Shown here: one piece after another, positions 24,593 to 33,410 of the stretch | How the letters are laid out: each line of letters begins with the position of its first letter | Numbering within the stretch: the stretch's first letter is position 1 | Assembly (NCBI RefSeq): GCF_002940945.1 | Contig: NZ_PNFV01000014.1 | Coordinates: forward strand, 1-33,591 | Length of the DNA stretch: 33,591 nt | Direction: 5' to 3' | Source of the DNA: Limosilactobacillus pontis | Lineage (GTDB): Bacteria; Bacillota; Bacilli; Lactobacillales; Lactobacillaceae | The notes under the pieces: generated by a model | What the model was told of the DNA's origin: nothing | The model's database searches: none | The model's input: only the letters and a program-made list of their open reading frames with translations | Position numbers and translations under genes: made by a program

Positions 24593-24608
24593 TTACTAGT
24601 TTAAATGG

Positions 24609-26828
24609 TTATTCAGCATGATCATCGCTGGCGTTGGTAGTTACCGGCATAGTAGCCGCCGTGACGGTGATATTACCATCCTCGTCGAGCTTAGCCGCCA
24701 GTTGCTTGACGTCACTGTGGTCAAGGACGTAATCGGCGATCCGGTCCTCAATTTGTTCTTGGATGACCCGCCGTAGCGGCCGGGCACCCATCTTCGGATC
24801 GAAACCAAGGTCAACCAGCTTGGCCTCAACGTCTTTCGGCACATCGATGTGGAGACCGCGATCGGCCAGCATTGTGTTGACGTCCGTGATCATCAGGTTC
24901 ACGATCTTCATCAGGTCGTCTTTGGTCAGGGCGTTAAACTGAACAATGTCGTCGAACCGGTTTAGGAACTCTGGCTTGAAGTAGTTGGTCAGTTGGTCGA
25001 TGATCGAGTGGGTGTTGCCCGTAGCCTCGGCACCGAAGCCGACGCTGGCTACCGCGTCCCCGGTTCCGGCATTAGACGTCATGATAATAATAGTATCCTT
25101 GAAGGAAACCGTTCGGCCTTGAGAATCGGTCAGGCGACCATCATCGAGGATCTGCAGGAACATGTGCATAACATCAGGGTGAGCCTTTTCAACCTCGTCG
25201 AGTAGGATCAGGCTGTATGGGTGCCGGCGAACCTGTTCAGTCAGCTGACCCGCTTCCTCATAGCCGACGTATCCTGGTGCAGCACCAATCAGCTTAGAAG
25301 TCGATGTCTTGTCCATGTATTCGGACATGTCGAACCGGATCATTGCATCCTTGGAACCAAAGAGTTGTTTAGCCAGCTGCTTAGCGGTTTCCGTCTTACC
25401 GACTCCAGTTGGGCCGACGAAGAGGAAGGAGCCGATCGGCCGACCAGACTTGTTCAAGCCAATCCGATTCCGCCGGATGGCGCGGGCGATCTTGTCCACG
25501 GCCTCGTTCTGGCCAATAACGTGTTCTTCCAGCTTCTTATCAAGGTCGCGGAGCTGGTTTTCTTCTTGCTTCTGCAGGTCGCCAACAGGGATGTTGGTCT
25601 TCTCCTCGACGATCTTCTGCATGTCGGCAACATTAACCGTTGCTGAGTCCTCGGTGTGGTTTTCTTCAGCAGCCTTCTTGGCCTTTTCCAGTTTAGTAAC
25701 TTGGTCCCGATAGAAGGCAGCCTTTTCGTAGTCCTGGTTGTCGACAGCCTGTTGCTTATGGGCCTCGGCGGTGTGGATCTCGTTTTCAATCGTGTTTGGA
25801 TCAGCCGTCTTCAAGGTCAGGTTCTTGCGGGAACCGGCCTCATCGAGCAAGTCGATCGCCTTGTCAGGCAGGAACCGGTCCTGAATGTAACGGTCAGAAA
25901 GCTTGGCAGCGGCGACGATTGCGTCGTCGGTGTACTTGACGTGGTGGTAGTCCTGATATCGACCCTTGATTCCGTTCAGAATCTTGATCGTTTCTTCGAC
26001 GGATGGTTCGTCGACCTCAACTGGTTGGAACCGCCGGGCGAGGGCGGCATCCTTTTCGATCTTCCGGTATTCGTTGAGCGTTGTGGCCCCGATTAATTGG
26101 AAGTCACCACGGGCGAGGGCAGGCTTCAAGACGTTGCCGGCGTCCATGCCTCCTTCGGCATTACCGGCTCCCATGATCTCATGGATTTCGTCAATGAAGA
26201 GGATGATGTTCTTATTCTTCTGGACTTCTTGCATCAGCTGCTGCATCCGCTTCTCAAATTGACCCCGAATCCCGGTTCCCTGAACCAGGGAGACGACGTC
26301 GAGCCGGATAATCTCCTTGTTGGCCAGCTTCTCCGGTACCTCACCGGAGACGATTGACTGGGCAAGGCCCTCAACAACAGCAGTCTTACCGACACCGGCT
26401 TCCCCAATCAGGACCGGGTTGTTCTTGGTCCGCCGGTTGAGGATCTCAATGACCCGTTTGATTTCGTTATCCCGACCGATTACCGGGTCGATCTTGCCTT
26501 GCCGGGCCATATCGGTGAGGTTGATTCCGTACTGACCGAGGATGCCTTTGCCACCGCGGCGGCCACCTTGGCGTTGTCCTTGGGCACCAGCCGCCTGACC
26601 ATTGGCACCAGCGGCTTGGCTTTGCATGTTATTCATCGCATTCATGAAGTCTTCGAGGCTTCCAAAATTGAAGTTATTCATTCCGTTCCCCCCGTTCATC
26701 ATATTGGTTTGCAGGTTTTGTAGTTTTTGATAGCAATTTTGGCAGAGGTCAATTTGAACCCGCTGACCATTGAAATTCATTTGTAGGTGAATCGTCGCGG
26801 GATTTTGATGACAATTTTGACAGAGCAT
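24609..26828 (-). CDS. clpE: ATP-dependent Clp protease ATP-binding subunit ClpE
   Basis: 739 residues. The N-terminal zinc finger C-Q-N-C ... C-Q-N-C (about residues 3-32) distinguishes ClpE from ClpC. A Gly/Asn/Gln-rich linker (about 43-95) follows, then AAA+ domain 1 with G-E-A-G-V-G-K-T, a UVR-type coiled-coil middle (about 350-385), and AAA+ domain 2 with [15 protein letters not shown] and a C-terminal ClpB-D2-small domain. ClpE unfolds damaged or regulatory proteins (including CtsR) for ClpP. AAGGAGG lies about 9 bases upstream of the ATG. A CtsR operator overlaps its promoter region. Confidence 0.97.
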   Translation of the reverse strand: MLCQNCHQNPATIHLQMNFNGQRVQIDLCQNCYQKLQNLQTNMMNGGNGMNNFNFGSLEDFMNAMNNMQSQAAGANGQAAGAQGQRQGGRRGGKGILGQYGINLTDMARQGKIDPVIGRDNEIKRVIEILNRRTKNNPVLIGEAGVGKTAVVEGLAQSIVSGEVPEKLANKEIIRLDVVSLVQGTGIRGQFEKRMQQLMQEVQKNKNIILFIDEIHEIMGAGNAEGGMDAGNVLKPALARGDFQLIGATTLNEYRKIEKDAALARRFQPVEVDEPSVEETIKILNGIKGRYQDYHHVKYTDDAIVAAAKLSDRYIQDRFLPDKAIDLLDEAGSRKNLTLKTADPNTIENEIHTAEAHKQQAVDNQDYEKAAFYRDQVTKLEKAKKAAEENHTEDSATVNVADMQKIVEEKTNIPVGDLQKQEENQLRDLDKKLEEHVIGQNEAVDKIARAIRRNRIGLNKSGRPIGSFLFVGPTGVGKTETAKQLAKQLFGSKDAMIRFDMSEYMDKTSTSKLIGAAPGYVGYEEAGQLTEQVRRHPYSLILLDEVEKAHPDVMHMFLQILDDGRLTDSQGRTVSFKDTIIIMTSNAGTGDAVASVGFGAEATGNTHSIIDQLTNYFKPEFLNRFDDIVQFNALTKDDLMKIVNLMITDVNTMLADRGLHIDVPKDVEAKLVDLGFDPKMGARPLRRVIQEQIEDRIADYVLDHSDVKQLAAKLDEDGNITVTAATMPVTTNASDDHAE

Positions 26829-26875
26829 CTAATAAATACCTCCTTGAAAAGTATGGGTAAAGGTTCAACAAATCT

Positions 26876-26892
26876 TTTGACCTTTCTTGACC
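26876..26892 (-). promoter_or_regulatory. CtsR operator of clpE
   Basis: Read on the minus strand, GGTCAAGAAAGGTCAAA matches the CtsR heptad direct repeat RGTCAAA-NAN-RGTCAAA with one mismatch. It sits just downstream of the expected clpE transcription start, where CtsR would block transcription. Confidence 0.9.
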
Positions 26893-26901
26893 ATTGATTT
26901 A

Positions 26902-26929
26902 ATTATACTTACTTTTAGTCGTAACGCAA
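26902..26929 (-). promoter_or_regulatory. clpE promoter
   Basis: Minus strand: TTGCGT (complement of 26924-26929), a 16-base spacer, and a perfect TATAAT (complement of 26902-26907). The expected start near 26895 abuts the CtsR operator. Confidence 0.65.
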
Positions 26930-27001
26930 GTCAGAAGTCCTAACTTAAGAAAATCGCTAATGCTTGCCCACGTAAGTACTGGCTTATGACTACCTAAAAG
27001 T

Positions 27002-27028
27002 TTAGCACTCTTTCCTTTAGAATGCTAA
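27002..27028. promoter_or_regulatory. CIRCE (HrcA) element, one mismatch
   Basis: TTAGCACTC (27002-27010), a nine-base spacer and GAATGCTAA (27020-27028) match the HrcA operator TTAGCACTC-N9-GAGTGCTAA with one changed base in the right arm. It lies between clpE (leftward) and the 59-residue gene (rightward), about 60 bases before the latter's start. It could control either gene; position favours the rightward one. Confidence 0.85.
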
Positions 27029-27087
27029 AATGGGTACTGGTAAAAATGGTAATTATATATGGTAGAATTTTATGGGAGGTGATGATA

Positions 27088-27267
27088 ATGGCAAATTTTG
27101 AACAGCAACTCGATGACCTGCGCGCCGGTAAGATCGATCATTTTGAGATCACACCGGAGGACTTTCAGGCCTTCCAGCGGGTCTACCATGCCTACCCATA
27201 CCGGACCCAAATCGAAGGGAAGGCTAACATAGGCGGTAAGATTACCTATCACCTGCGTCAGCGTTGA
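27088..27267 (+). CDS. 59-residue protein of unknown function
   Basis: Start chosen at the ATG at 27088, seven bases after GGGAGGT. The ATG at 27082 is too close to the ribosome binding site, and the upstream open frame lacks one. The protein is charged and soluble: an acidic helical first half (Q-Q-L-D-D-L-R, E-I-T-P-E-D-F-Q-A-F) and a C-terminal Y-R-T-Q-I-E-G-K-A-N-I-G-G-K-I-T-Y with a basic end. I do not recognise a family. It lies just downstream of a CIRCE element and 120 bases before ptsH, so it may be a heat-shock-controlled small protein. Confidence 0.75.
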   Translation: MANFEQQLDDLRAGKIDHFEITPEDFQAFQRVYHAYPYRTQIEGKANIGGKITYHLRQR

Positions 27268-27288
27268 TGAATTTAATCTCCCGTGATC

Positions 27289-27317
27289 TTGTATTTAACG
27301 CTTACAATTGCTAAAAT
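27289..27317 (+). promoter_or_regulatory. ptsHI promoter
   Basis: TTGTAT (27289-27294) and TAAAAT (27312-27317) are 17 bases apart. The leader that follows contains a small hairpin, TATCAG (27333-27338) with CTGATA (27351-27356), before the GAAGGAG ribosome binding site. Confidence 0.6.
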
Positions 27318-27388
27318 ATACGTATCGAGGTGTATCAGAGGTGTATGCCGCTGATAATTAAGTAAAGCTCGAAGGAGACTGATTAAGT

Positions 27389-27655
27389 ATGGAAAAACGT
27401 GATTTTACGATTACTGCTGAGACTGGTATTCACGCACGTCCAGCAACGATTTTGGTACAAACTGCATCTAAGTATGGTTCAGATGTAACCCTGTCCTACG
27501 AGGGCAAGAGCGTTAACCTGAAGTCCATCATGGGGGTTATGTCCCTTGGTGTTGGTCAAAACGCTGACGTTACCATCACGGCAAACGGTGACGATGAAAA
27601 GGAAGCCTTAGATGCCGTTGCTGAAACGATGAAGAAGGAAGGATTGACCGACTAA
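27389..27655 (+). CDS. ptsH: Phosphocarrier protein HPr
   Basis: 88 residues, the usual length. The catalytic H15 in G-I-H-A-R-P-A accepts phosphate from enzyme I and passes it to sugar-specific EIIA proteins. S46 in N-L-K-S-I-M-G-V is the regulatory site for HPr kinase, so HPr-Ser-P and CcpA-dependent catabolite repression are likely. GAAGGAG lies upstream of the ATG. Its TAA overlaps the ATG of ptsI by one base, indicating translational coupling. Cytoplasmic. Confidence 0.98.
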   Translation: MEKRDFTITAETGIHARPATILVQTASKYGSDVTLSYEGKSVNLKSIMGVMSLGVGQNADVTITANGDDEKEALDAVAETMKKEGLTD

Positions 27656-29388
27656 TGTCTTTACTACTGGACGGGTTGGCAGCGAGTAGTGGCATTGCCA
27701 TTGCTCCTGCCTATCGGTTAGTAGGGCCAGATCTATCCATTAAGAAACAGCATACAGCTGATAAGAATCATGAAGTCGCCCGGCTTCGTGATTCTTTTGC
27801 GTTAACCACCAAAGAATTGCAATCCATCCGTCAGCGGGCCCATCAGGAACTGGGTAAACAGGCAGCTGCGGTGGTGGATGCCCAGCTGACAATAGTGGAT
27901 GATCCCGTTCTTCTTAAGAAAATCGAACATTTAATCTATGAACAGTCTGCTACGGCGGAGTGGGCGGTCAAGATGATTACCGACCACTATCTGGAGCTCT
28001 TTGAACGGATGAATGACAACGATTATTTGAATTCACGAGCCCTAGCGATCCGGGATGTCTACAAACGGGTGATCAGCCACCTGCTCGGGGTTAAATTGCC
28101 AGATCCGGCGGCCTTGGATCATCGAGCAATCCTGGTCGCCACCAATATCACCCCAACCGACACGGCCCAGTTTGACCGACGCTATGTTGCGGGACTGGTG
28201 ACGGACTATGGTGGACGGACCTCACATTTCTCCATCATGTCCAAGACCCTGGCTCTGCCGGTAGTGGTTGGTACCCATACGGCCACCAAGAAGATCCAGG
28301 ACGGGGACTTACTGGTGGTTGATGGGATTCACGGCAAGGTAATCGTGAACCCGACCGAGCAGCAGCTGGAACACTACCGTCTCCTTGCTGGGGAGTTTGC
28401 TCGTGAACAGCAGGCTTGGGGAATGTTGCGCGACCAGCACACCGTCAGCCAGGACGGCCGTCAGTATGAAGTGGCCGCTAACGTCGGTGCTCTGCGCGAT
28501 ATCACATTTGCCCGGGATCACGGAGCCGAGGGGATCGGCCTTCTGCGGACCGAGTTCCTATATATGGATCAGACCACACTGCCGAGTGAAGACGAGCAGT
28601 TCAAGGCTTACCGACAATTCGTCAGCGGGATGGATCAGCAACGGGTAGTGGCTCGGACCCTTGATATTGGAGGTGACAAGCGTTTGGGGATGCTCAAGCT
28701 GCCGCATGAGGATAATCCTTATCTGGGCTATCGGGCAATCCGGATTGGCCTAACCGAACCGACAGTCTTACGGCCTCAGCTGCGGGCCTTGCTCCGGGCG
28801 TCAGTCTATGGCCGCCTGGCGATCATGTTTCCAATGATTGCTACTCCTGAGGAATTTACTCGTGCCCGGGAGATCCTCGATGATGAGGAACGCAAGCTTA
28901 GTCGGGCTGGTGTAGCGGTAGCCGATAACATTGAGGTTGGGATGATGCTAGAGGTTCCATCGGCAGCAGTGATGGCTGATGTCTTTGCGCCCGATGTAGA
29001 CTTCTTCAGTATCGGTAGCAATGATCTGATCCAGTACCTGTTTGCTGCTGACCGGGGCAATCCCCGGGTATCCTACCTCTATCAAGAATTGCATCCAGCA
29101 GTTCTCCGCTTGATCAAGCGGGTGATTGATGCCGCCCATGCTGAGGGCAAGTGGGTCGGTATGTGTGGGGAGATGGCTGGCAACCCGTTGGCAACGCCGC
29201 TTTTGACTGCGATGGGACTGGACGAGTTCTCAATGAACAGTAGCCAGATTCTACAGATCCGGTCCCTAATCAGTCACCTTAACAACCGTCAGCTCCAGCC
29301 CCTGGTTCACCGGGCATTGGCTGCCCATAGCGCTCGTGAGGTGAAGATGCTGGTAAAAGAATACGTGCCAATGTTAAGGAAAAATTAA
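27655..29388 (+). CDS. ptsI: PTS enzyme I, phosphoenolpyruvate-protein phosphotransferase
   Basis: 577 residues, typical. It transfers phosphate from PEP to HPr. An N-terminal HPr-binding domain precedes the phosphohistidine domain with H191 in G-G-R-T-S-H-F-S. The PEP-binding barrel has G-L-L-R-T-E-F-L-Y-M, D-I-G-G-D-K, the F-S-I-G-S-N-D-L-I-Q-Y signature and C504 in M-C-G-E-M-A-G. It overlaps ptsH by one base and is followed by a strong terminator, so ptsHI is a two-gene operon. Confidence 0.98.
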   Translation: MSLLLDGLAASSGIAIAPAYRLVGPDLSIKKQHTADKNHEVARLRDSFALTTKELQSIRQRAHQELGKQAAAVVDAQLTIVDDPVLLKKIEHLIYEQSATAEWAVKMITDHYLELFERMNDNDYLNSRALAIRDVYKRVISHLLGVKLPDPAALDHRAILVATNITPTDTAQFDRRYVAGLVTDYGGRTSHFSIMSKTLALPVVVGTHTATKKIQDGDLLVVDGIHGKVIVNPTEQQLEHYRLLAGEFAREQQAWGMLRDQHTVSQDGRQYEVAANVGALRDITFARDHGAEGIGLLRTEFLYMDQTTLPSEDEQFKAYRQFVSGMDQQRVVARTLDIGGDKRLGMLKLPHEDNPYLGYRAIRIGLTEPTVLRPQLRALLRASVYGRLAIMFPMIATPEEFTRAREILDDEERKLSRAGVAVADNIEVGMMLEVPSAAVMADVFAPDVDFFSIGSNDLIQYLFAADRGNPRVSYLYQELHPAVLRLIKRVIDAAHAEGKWVGMCGEMAGNPLATPLLTAMGLDEFSMNSSQILQIRSLISHLNNRQLQPLVHRALAAHSAREVKMLVKEYVPMLRKN

Positions 29389-29398
29389 TCATTCAGGG

Positions 29399-29440
29399 CA
29401 GCGTGGAGATACGACATATTCTCCACGCTGTTTTGTTTTG
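29399..29440 (+). terminator. Terminator of ptsHI
   Basis: CAGCGTGGAGA (29399-29409) pairs perfectly with TCTCCACGCTG (29420-29430), followed by TTTTGTTTT. Confidence 0.9.
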
Positions 29441-29488
29441 GGCCCAGAACTTGTCAGTAAGGATATTTAATCTTAGAATGGAATGAAA

Positions 29489-29517
29489 TGTCTTTTTGGC
29501 AAACATTCGCGTATAAT
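29489..29517 (+). promoter_or_regulatory. Probable promoter of the glycolipid operon
   Basis: A perfect TATAAT (29512-29517) lies about 40 bases before the TTG start. The -35 at the right distance (TGTCTT, 29489-29494) is weak. Confidence 0.45.
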
Positions 29518-29557
29518 AGAGTATTATGGCTAAATACGATTAAAAGGAGCAGTTAGT

Positions 29558-30754
29558 TTGAATATCGGTCTCTTTACAGATACATATTTTCCGCAAGTCA
29601 GTGGGGTTGCTACCTCTATTAAAACCCTTCGTGACGAACTGATTGCCCAGGGGCACCACGTCTACATCTTTACGACTACCGATCCGCAGGCTAAGCATGA
29701 TGACATAGCCGCGGGAGTCTATCGTTTTCCCAGCATCCCCTTTGTTTCATTTAAGGAACGGCGGATCGCGGTGCGGGGCGCCTTTCGTGCGGTTAAATTG
29801 GCTAAGAAATTCCAACTCGATATTGTCCACAATCAGACTGAGTTTGCGTTGGGGATGATGGGGAAGCTGGTGGCCCGTGAACTGAAAATCCCCTGCCTGC
29901 ATACCTATCACACGATGTATCAGGATTATCTCCACTACATTGCCAATGGCCATATTGTCAAGCCGCGAAACGTGGCTACATTTGTCCGTCTCTATATGAA
30001 GAGCATCGATGGGGTAATTGCGCCGAGTGATCGGGTTCTTGACACCATGCATAGCTATAACGTGACGTCACCGATCCGGGTGATTCCAACTGGGGTCAAC
30101 CTTCGCGTGTACCAACAGCGCGATTCATCAGCTCAGGTGCATGCTCTACGACAGCGTTATGGCTACACCGACGATACGCCGGTCCTCCTTTCCCTGAGCC
30201 GGCTGGCTTATGAGAAGAACATCAATGCCCTGATTGCAGCGATGCCAGATATTCTTGCCCAGCGCCCAACTGCTCAGTTGCTGATTGTGGGAGCGGGGCC
30301 GGCCCGCCATACTTTGGAGCGCCAAGTTCGCCAGCTGGGTTTGACTGACCACGTCCAGTTTGCCGGTGAGGTTGATAATAGTGAAGTTTATCATTACTAC
30401 CAGATGGCCGATGTCTTCGTGTCGGCATCTGATTCGGAGTCACAGGGCTTGACCTATGATGAGGCTCTGGCATCCGACCTGCCGATCGTGGTGATGCGGA
30501 GTAAATACACCGACGAGCTGATTGACGATCCTGCCATTGGAGTTAGTTTCCAGCAACAGAGTGAGTTAGTCCATGGGGTGCTGCACTACCTGAATCATCC
30601 AGGTGACGTAGAGTCCCACGAGCGGCGCCAAGCGAAGCTGCATTCGATTTCCGCAGAAGTTTTTGTCCAGCAGGTAGTTCAGTTTTATACCGACTGCCAG
30701 AAGGAACTAGCGGCCCGGCAGGCGGCTAAGAATCGGCATCGTTTGTTTCACTGA
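29558..30754 (+). CDS. GT4 diacylglycerol glucosyltransferase (glycolipid/LTA anchor synthesis)
   Basis: 398 residues. The start is a TTG at 29558, preceded by AAAGGAG about nine bases upstream; the protein begins N-I-G-L-F-T-D-T-Y-F-P-Q-V-S-G-V-A, the canonical N-terminus of this GT4 group. The GT-B fold is complete: V-I-P-T-G-V-N (domain junction) and E-S-Q-G-L-T-Y-D-E-A-L-A-S (nucleotide-sugar binding E-x7-E type motif). The close family is 1,2-diacylglycerol 3-glucosyltransferase, which makes monoglucosyl-diacylglycerol, the first step to the lipoteichoic acid anchor. It is the first of a tight three-gene operon. Confidence 0.85.
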   Translation: MNIGLFTDTYFPQVSGVATSIKTLRDELIAQGHHVYIFTTTDPQAKHDDIAAGVYRFPSIPFVSFKERRIAVRGAFRAVKLAKKFQLDIVHNQTEFALGMMGKLVARELKIPCLHTYHTMYQDYLHYIANGHIVKPRNVATFVRLYMKSIDGVIAPSDRVLDTMHSYNVTSPIRVIPTGVNLRVYQQRDSSAQVHALRQRYGYTDDTPVLLSLSRLAYEKNINALIAAMPDILAQRPTAQLLIVGAGPARHTLERQVRQLGLTDHVQFAGEVDNSEVYHYYQMADVFVSASDSESQGLTYDEALASDLPIVVMRSKYTDELIDDPAIGVSFQQQSELVHGVLHYLNHPGDVESHERRQAKLHSISAEVFVQQVVQFYTDCQKELAARQAAKNRHRLFH

Positions 30755-30767
30755 TTAGGGAGGCATT

Positions 30768-31802
30768 ATGCTTAAGATTACAATGTTTTCATCAGCAGAT
30801 AAGGTTGCTGGTCAGGGGGTCGGCAGTGCGTACTTAGAGTTGGTCCACCTGTTGGAGAGTAATTTCCAGGATGAATTTGATATTGCGATCAACGAATACC
30901 GGCCATCGACAATTAGCCACTACCACACGATCGATCCCCGTTTCTATCTGTCGACCTTCTCTGCTAAGCGGGGTCGAAAGATCGGCTACGTTCACTTCCT
31001 TCCTGAAACTTTGGAGGGAAGCTTAAAGATTCCGCAACCGTTTCGCGGCCTTTTTTATCGGTATATCATTGCTTTTTACAAACGGATGGATCATCTGGTG
31101 GTGGTTAACCCGTCTTTCATTGATAAGTTGGTGGCATATGGGATTCCTCGGGAGCAAATCAGCTACATTCCTAATTTTGTCGATAGTGATCGCTTCCACC
31201 CGGTAACTCAGGATGAGAAACGGTCGCTGCGTGAAAAGTATCACCTGCCTCAGGACCGTTTTATTGTCTTTGGCAGTGGCCAGGTCCAGGAACGCAAGGG
31301 TGTCCCAGACTTCATCCAACTGGCCCGGCAGAATGAGGATGTCCAGTTTGTCTGGGCCGGTGGCTTTTCTTTTGGACGGTTGACGGATGGTTACAAAGAA
31401 CTCAAACAGGTGGTGGATAATCCACCGGATAACCTGCGTTTCACTGGGATCGTCTCCCGCGATGAGATTGCTGAACTCAATGGGGCAGCGGACCTCTTCT
31501 TCCTGCCATCGTATAATGAGCTCTTTCCAATGTCGGTACTGGAGGCCTTCAGCTGTGGGAATGCAGTGATGCTACGGGATCTCGATCTCTACCATTCGAT
31601 TATCGATGGGGACTATGAGCCCGCGGCAAATCTTGATGAAATGCAAATGAAGCTGACTCTGCTGCGCAACGACCCGGCTAGGCTGGCCCATTGGCAGCAA
31701 CGAGCGCACCTAACCGCTCGGCGTTATTCCAAGGAGCACCTGGCAACGGTCTGGTATAATTTCTACTGTCAGCAGGCACAGGAGGAACAGACTCGTGAAT
31801 AG
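30768..31802 (+). CDS. GT4 glycosyltransferase, second glycolipid sugar (CpoA-like)
   Basis: 344 residues. The N-terminus has a G-Q-G-V-G-S-A-Y loop and the C-terminal half has P-S-Y-N-E-L-F-P-M-S-V-L-E-A-F-S-C-G, a GT4 nucleotide-sugar binding motif. It starts 13 bases after the previous gene with AGGGAGG. This pairing matches the lactic-acid-bacterial glycolipid loci in which the second enzyme adds a glucose or galactose to monoglucosyl-diacylglycerol. Which sugar is added cannot be read from the sequence. It overlaps the following gene by eight bases. Confidence 0.8.
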   Translation: MLKITMFSSADKVAGQGVGSAYLELVHLLESNFQDEFDIAINEYRPSTISHYHTIDPRFYLSTFSAKRGRKIGYVHFLPETLEGSLKIPQPFRGLFYRYIIAFYKRMDHLVVVNPSFIDKLVAYGIPREQISYIPNFVDSDRFHPVTQDEKRSLREKYHLPQDRFIVFGSGQVQERKGVPDFIQLARQNEDVQFVWAGGFSFGRLTDGYKELKQVVDNPPDNLRFTGIVSRDEIAELNGAADLFFLPSYNELFPMSVLEAFSCGNAVMLRDLDLYHSIIDGDYEPAANLDEMQMKLTLLRNDPARLAHWQQRAHLTARRYSKEHLATVWYNFYCQQAQEEQTRE

Positions 31803-32811
31803 ACGAAATTGGTTGGTCTTCATTCTGATGATGTTGATCGGGGTGGGGATTATTGGTTATTCCCTCCGGACGGTTAATCTCCGCCTGCTGGTTTTGGAAT
31901 TTAATACCCTGAATTGGGGATGGATGCTGGTAGCATTTCTCTGTATCTGTCTCTACCTGGGACTAGAGGGGGTCGTGGTGAAGATCTTTATGAAGGATCG
32001 TCATCGTGACTTCACCTGGAAAGACGCGTTACGCTTGCCTCCAATTGAGCAGCTTTTTAACGGAATTACCCCGTTTTCGACGGGTGGTCAGCCGGCTCAG
32101 TTGGTAGCCATGCTCCAGTCAGGGGTCGACGGGGGCCGGGCTAGCTCGGTCCTACTGATGAAGTTTGTGGTCTTTCAGGCGATGATTGTTATCAACTTCA
32201 TCATTTGTCTGTTGATTGGTTTTCACTTTATTGAAGAGAAGCTGCACGCTCTGGCAATTCTGGTCCTTCTAGGTTTTTTAATTCACCTGGCCGTGATCGT
32301 AGGTTTGCTGATGGTGATGTATTGGTACCAGTTCACCAAGCGGGCAATGAATATCCTGATCCGCCCGGTGGCGATTTTCATCAAACCAGCCCGTTATATG
32401 AAGATGAAGATTCGACTGAATGAGATGGTGGACTCATTTTATCAAGAGAGCCTGAAGATGAAGAGTGAGTACAAAATGATGGGGAAAGTCTGTATTGTGA
32501 CCTTGTTCCAGCTCTTCTTTTATTACACGATTCCATATTTCATCCTGTTGGCTCTTGGGGTTTACCACATTAACTTCATCATGGTAGTCAGTCTGCACGT
32601 TCTGATCTTTATGATTATCTCGCTTTTTCCGATTCCTGGGGGTGCTGGGGGTGCCGAGTACAGCTTCTCAGTCCTGTTTGCTAGTTTCGTTCAATCCAAT
32701 ACTAAGCTAGTCCTGGCGATGATTATATGGCGGTTGATTACCTATTACTTCGGGATGATTGCGGGGATGATTGCGTTGATGATCAAACCGGACCGGGTAA
32801 AAACAGAATAA
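31795..32811 (+). CDS. Flippase-like integral membrane protein (LPG-synthase TM / UPF0104 family)
   Basis: 338 residues, about eight membrane helices. The start is a GTG at 31795, with GGAGGA about eight bases upstream and an eight-base overlap with the preceding gene. Hallmarks of the MprF-flippase-like family are visible: L-P-P-I-E-Q-L-F-N-G-I-T-P-F-S-T-G-G-Q-P-A-Q (about residues 82-103) and F-P-I-P-G-G-A-G-G-A-E-Y-S (about 280-292). Members lack the lysyl-transferase domain and are thought to move lipids across the membrane. The operon suggests that glycolipid translocation is the job (inference). Confidence 0.85.
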   Translation: MNRRNWLVFILMMLIGVGIIGYSLRTVNLRLLVLEFNTLNWGWMLVAFLCICLYLGLEGVVVKIFMKDRHRDFTWKDALRLPPIEQLFNGITPFSTGGQPAQLVAMLQSGVDGGRASSVLLMKFVVFQAMIVINFIICLLIGFHFIEEKLHALAILVLLGFLIHLAVIVGLLMVMYWYQFTKRAMNILIRPVAIFIKPARYMKMKIRLNEMVDSFYQESLKMKSEYKMMGKVCIVTLFQLFFYYTIPYFILLALGVYHINFIMVVSLHVLIFMIISLFPIPGGAGGAEYSFSVLFASFVQSNTKLVLAMIIWRLITYYFGMIAGMIALMIKPDRVKTE

Positions 32812-32816
32812 TGAAT

Positions 32817-32857
32817 TTACCGCGGCATGCTCTTTAGAGATGTGGCGGTTTTTGTTT
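32817..32857 (+). terminator. Terminator of the glycolipid operon
   Basis: ACCGC-G-GCAT (32819-32828) pairs with ATGTGGCGGT (32840-32849) with one mismatch and one wobble, followed by TTTTTGTTT, six bases after the stop codon of the flippase-like gene. Confidence 0.75.
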
Positions 32858-32928
32858 GACATGGATTAGTTGAAGCACCCGATTGAAAATAGTAGGGTAG
32901 AGATAGTGATTTGTTAGGGGAGAATGGA

Positions 32929-33177
32929 ATGGCTGATTCACAGTTAATACAGATTATTCGAAGATTGGATGCAATGCGCAATGATCGGACCGGAAATCGA
33001 CAACGCCGCACCTTTGAGCAGTTTGGTATCCCGGTGTGCGAGGTGACATATATTCGTGACCAGGATGAGTTTATCTATGTCCGGTTTCGGCCGCATGAAC
33101 GCTTTCGTTTTGATGATCTTGACCTAGTGGCAATCGAGGTGTTCAATTGTCTTTACGACTTTCGCAATACTTTTTGA
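32929..33177 (+). CDS. YkuJ/DUF1797 family small protein
   Basis: 82 residues from the ATG at 32929; a TTG 18 bases upstream shares the frame, but the AGGGGAGA ribosome binding site lies between the two. It follows the DUF1797 pattern: a helical start (L-I-Q-I-I-R-R-L-D-A-M), R-R-T-F-E-Q-F-G-I-P-V-C-E-V-T-Y, and an acidic-aromatic end with F-D-D-L-D-L-V-A-I-E-V-F. It resembles Bacillus YkuJ, a small cytoplasmic protein of unknown function. It is the last gene before the rRNA operon. Confidence 0.8.
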   Translation: MADSQLIQIIRRLDAMRNDRTGNRQRRTFEQFGIPVCEVTYIRDQDEFIYVRFRPHERFRFDDLDLVAIEVFNCLYDFRNTF

Positions 33178-33194
33178 TTTTTTAAGAAAAGGTA

Positions 33195-33223
33195 TTGACG
33201 AATGATCGTGAGGTTGGTATATT
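33195..33223 (+). promoter_or_regulatory. rRNA operon promoter P1
   Basis: TTGACG (33195-33200), a 17-base spacer and TATATT (33218-33223), upstream of two further promoters. Confidence 0.75.
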
Positions 33224-33288
33224 ATTACTTGCTGTTACGGAGAAGAGTTACTGCTGATTTGTAGCTAACTTATTTCTTCAAAATAGTT

Positions 33289-33318
33289 GTTGACAATGAA
33301 TTGCTGATTTGTTAACAT
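33289..33318 (+). promoter_or_regulatory. rRNA operon promoter P2
   Basis: A perfect TTGACA (33289-33294), an 18-base spacer and TAACAT (33313-33318). Confidence 0.6.
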
Positions 33319-33381
33319 AATAAAGCTGTCTCGTAAGTTATATGAGATTGCTTCTTCCATCACTTGTTTTGATAAAAGTTC

Positions 33382-33410
33382 TTGACATAGAATTGATGGA
33401 ATGATAATAT
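33382..33410 (+). promoter_or_regulatory. rRNA operon promoter P3
   Basis: A perfect TTGACA (33382-33387), a 17-base spacer and TAATAT (33405-33410); the closest promoter to the 16S gene. Confidence 0.75.
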
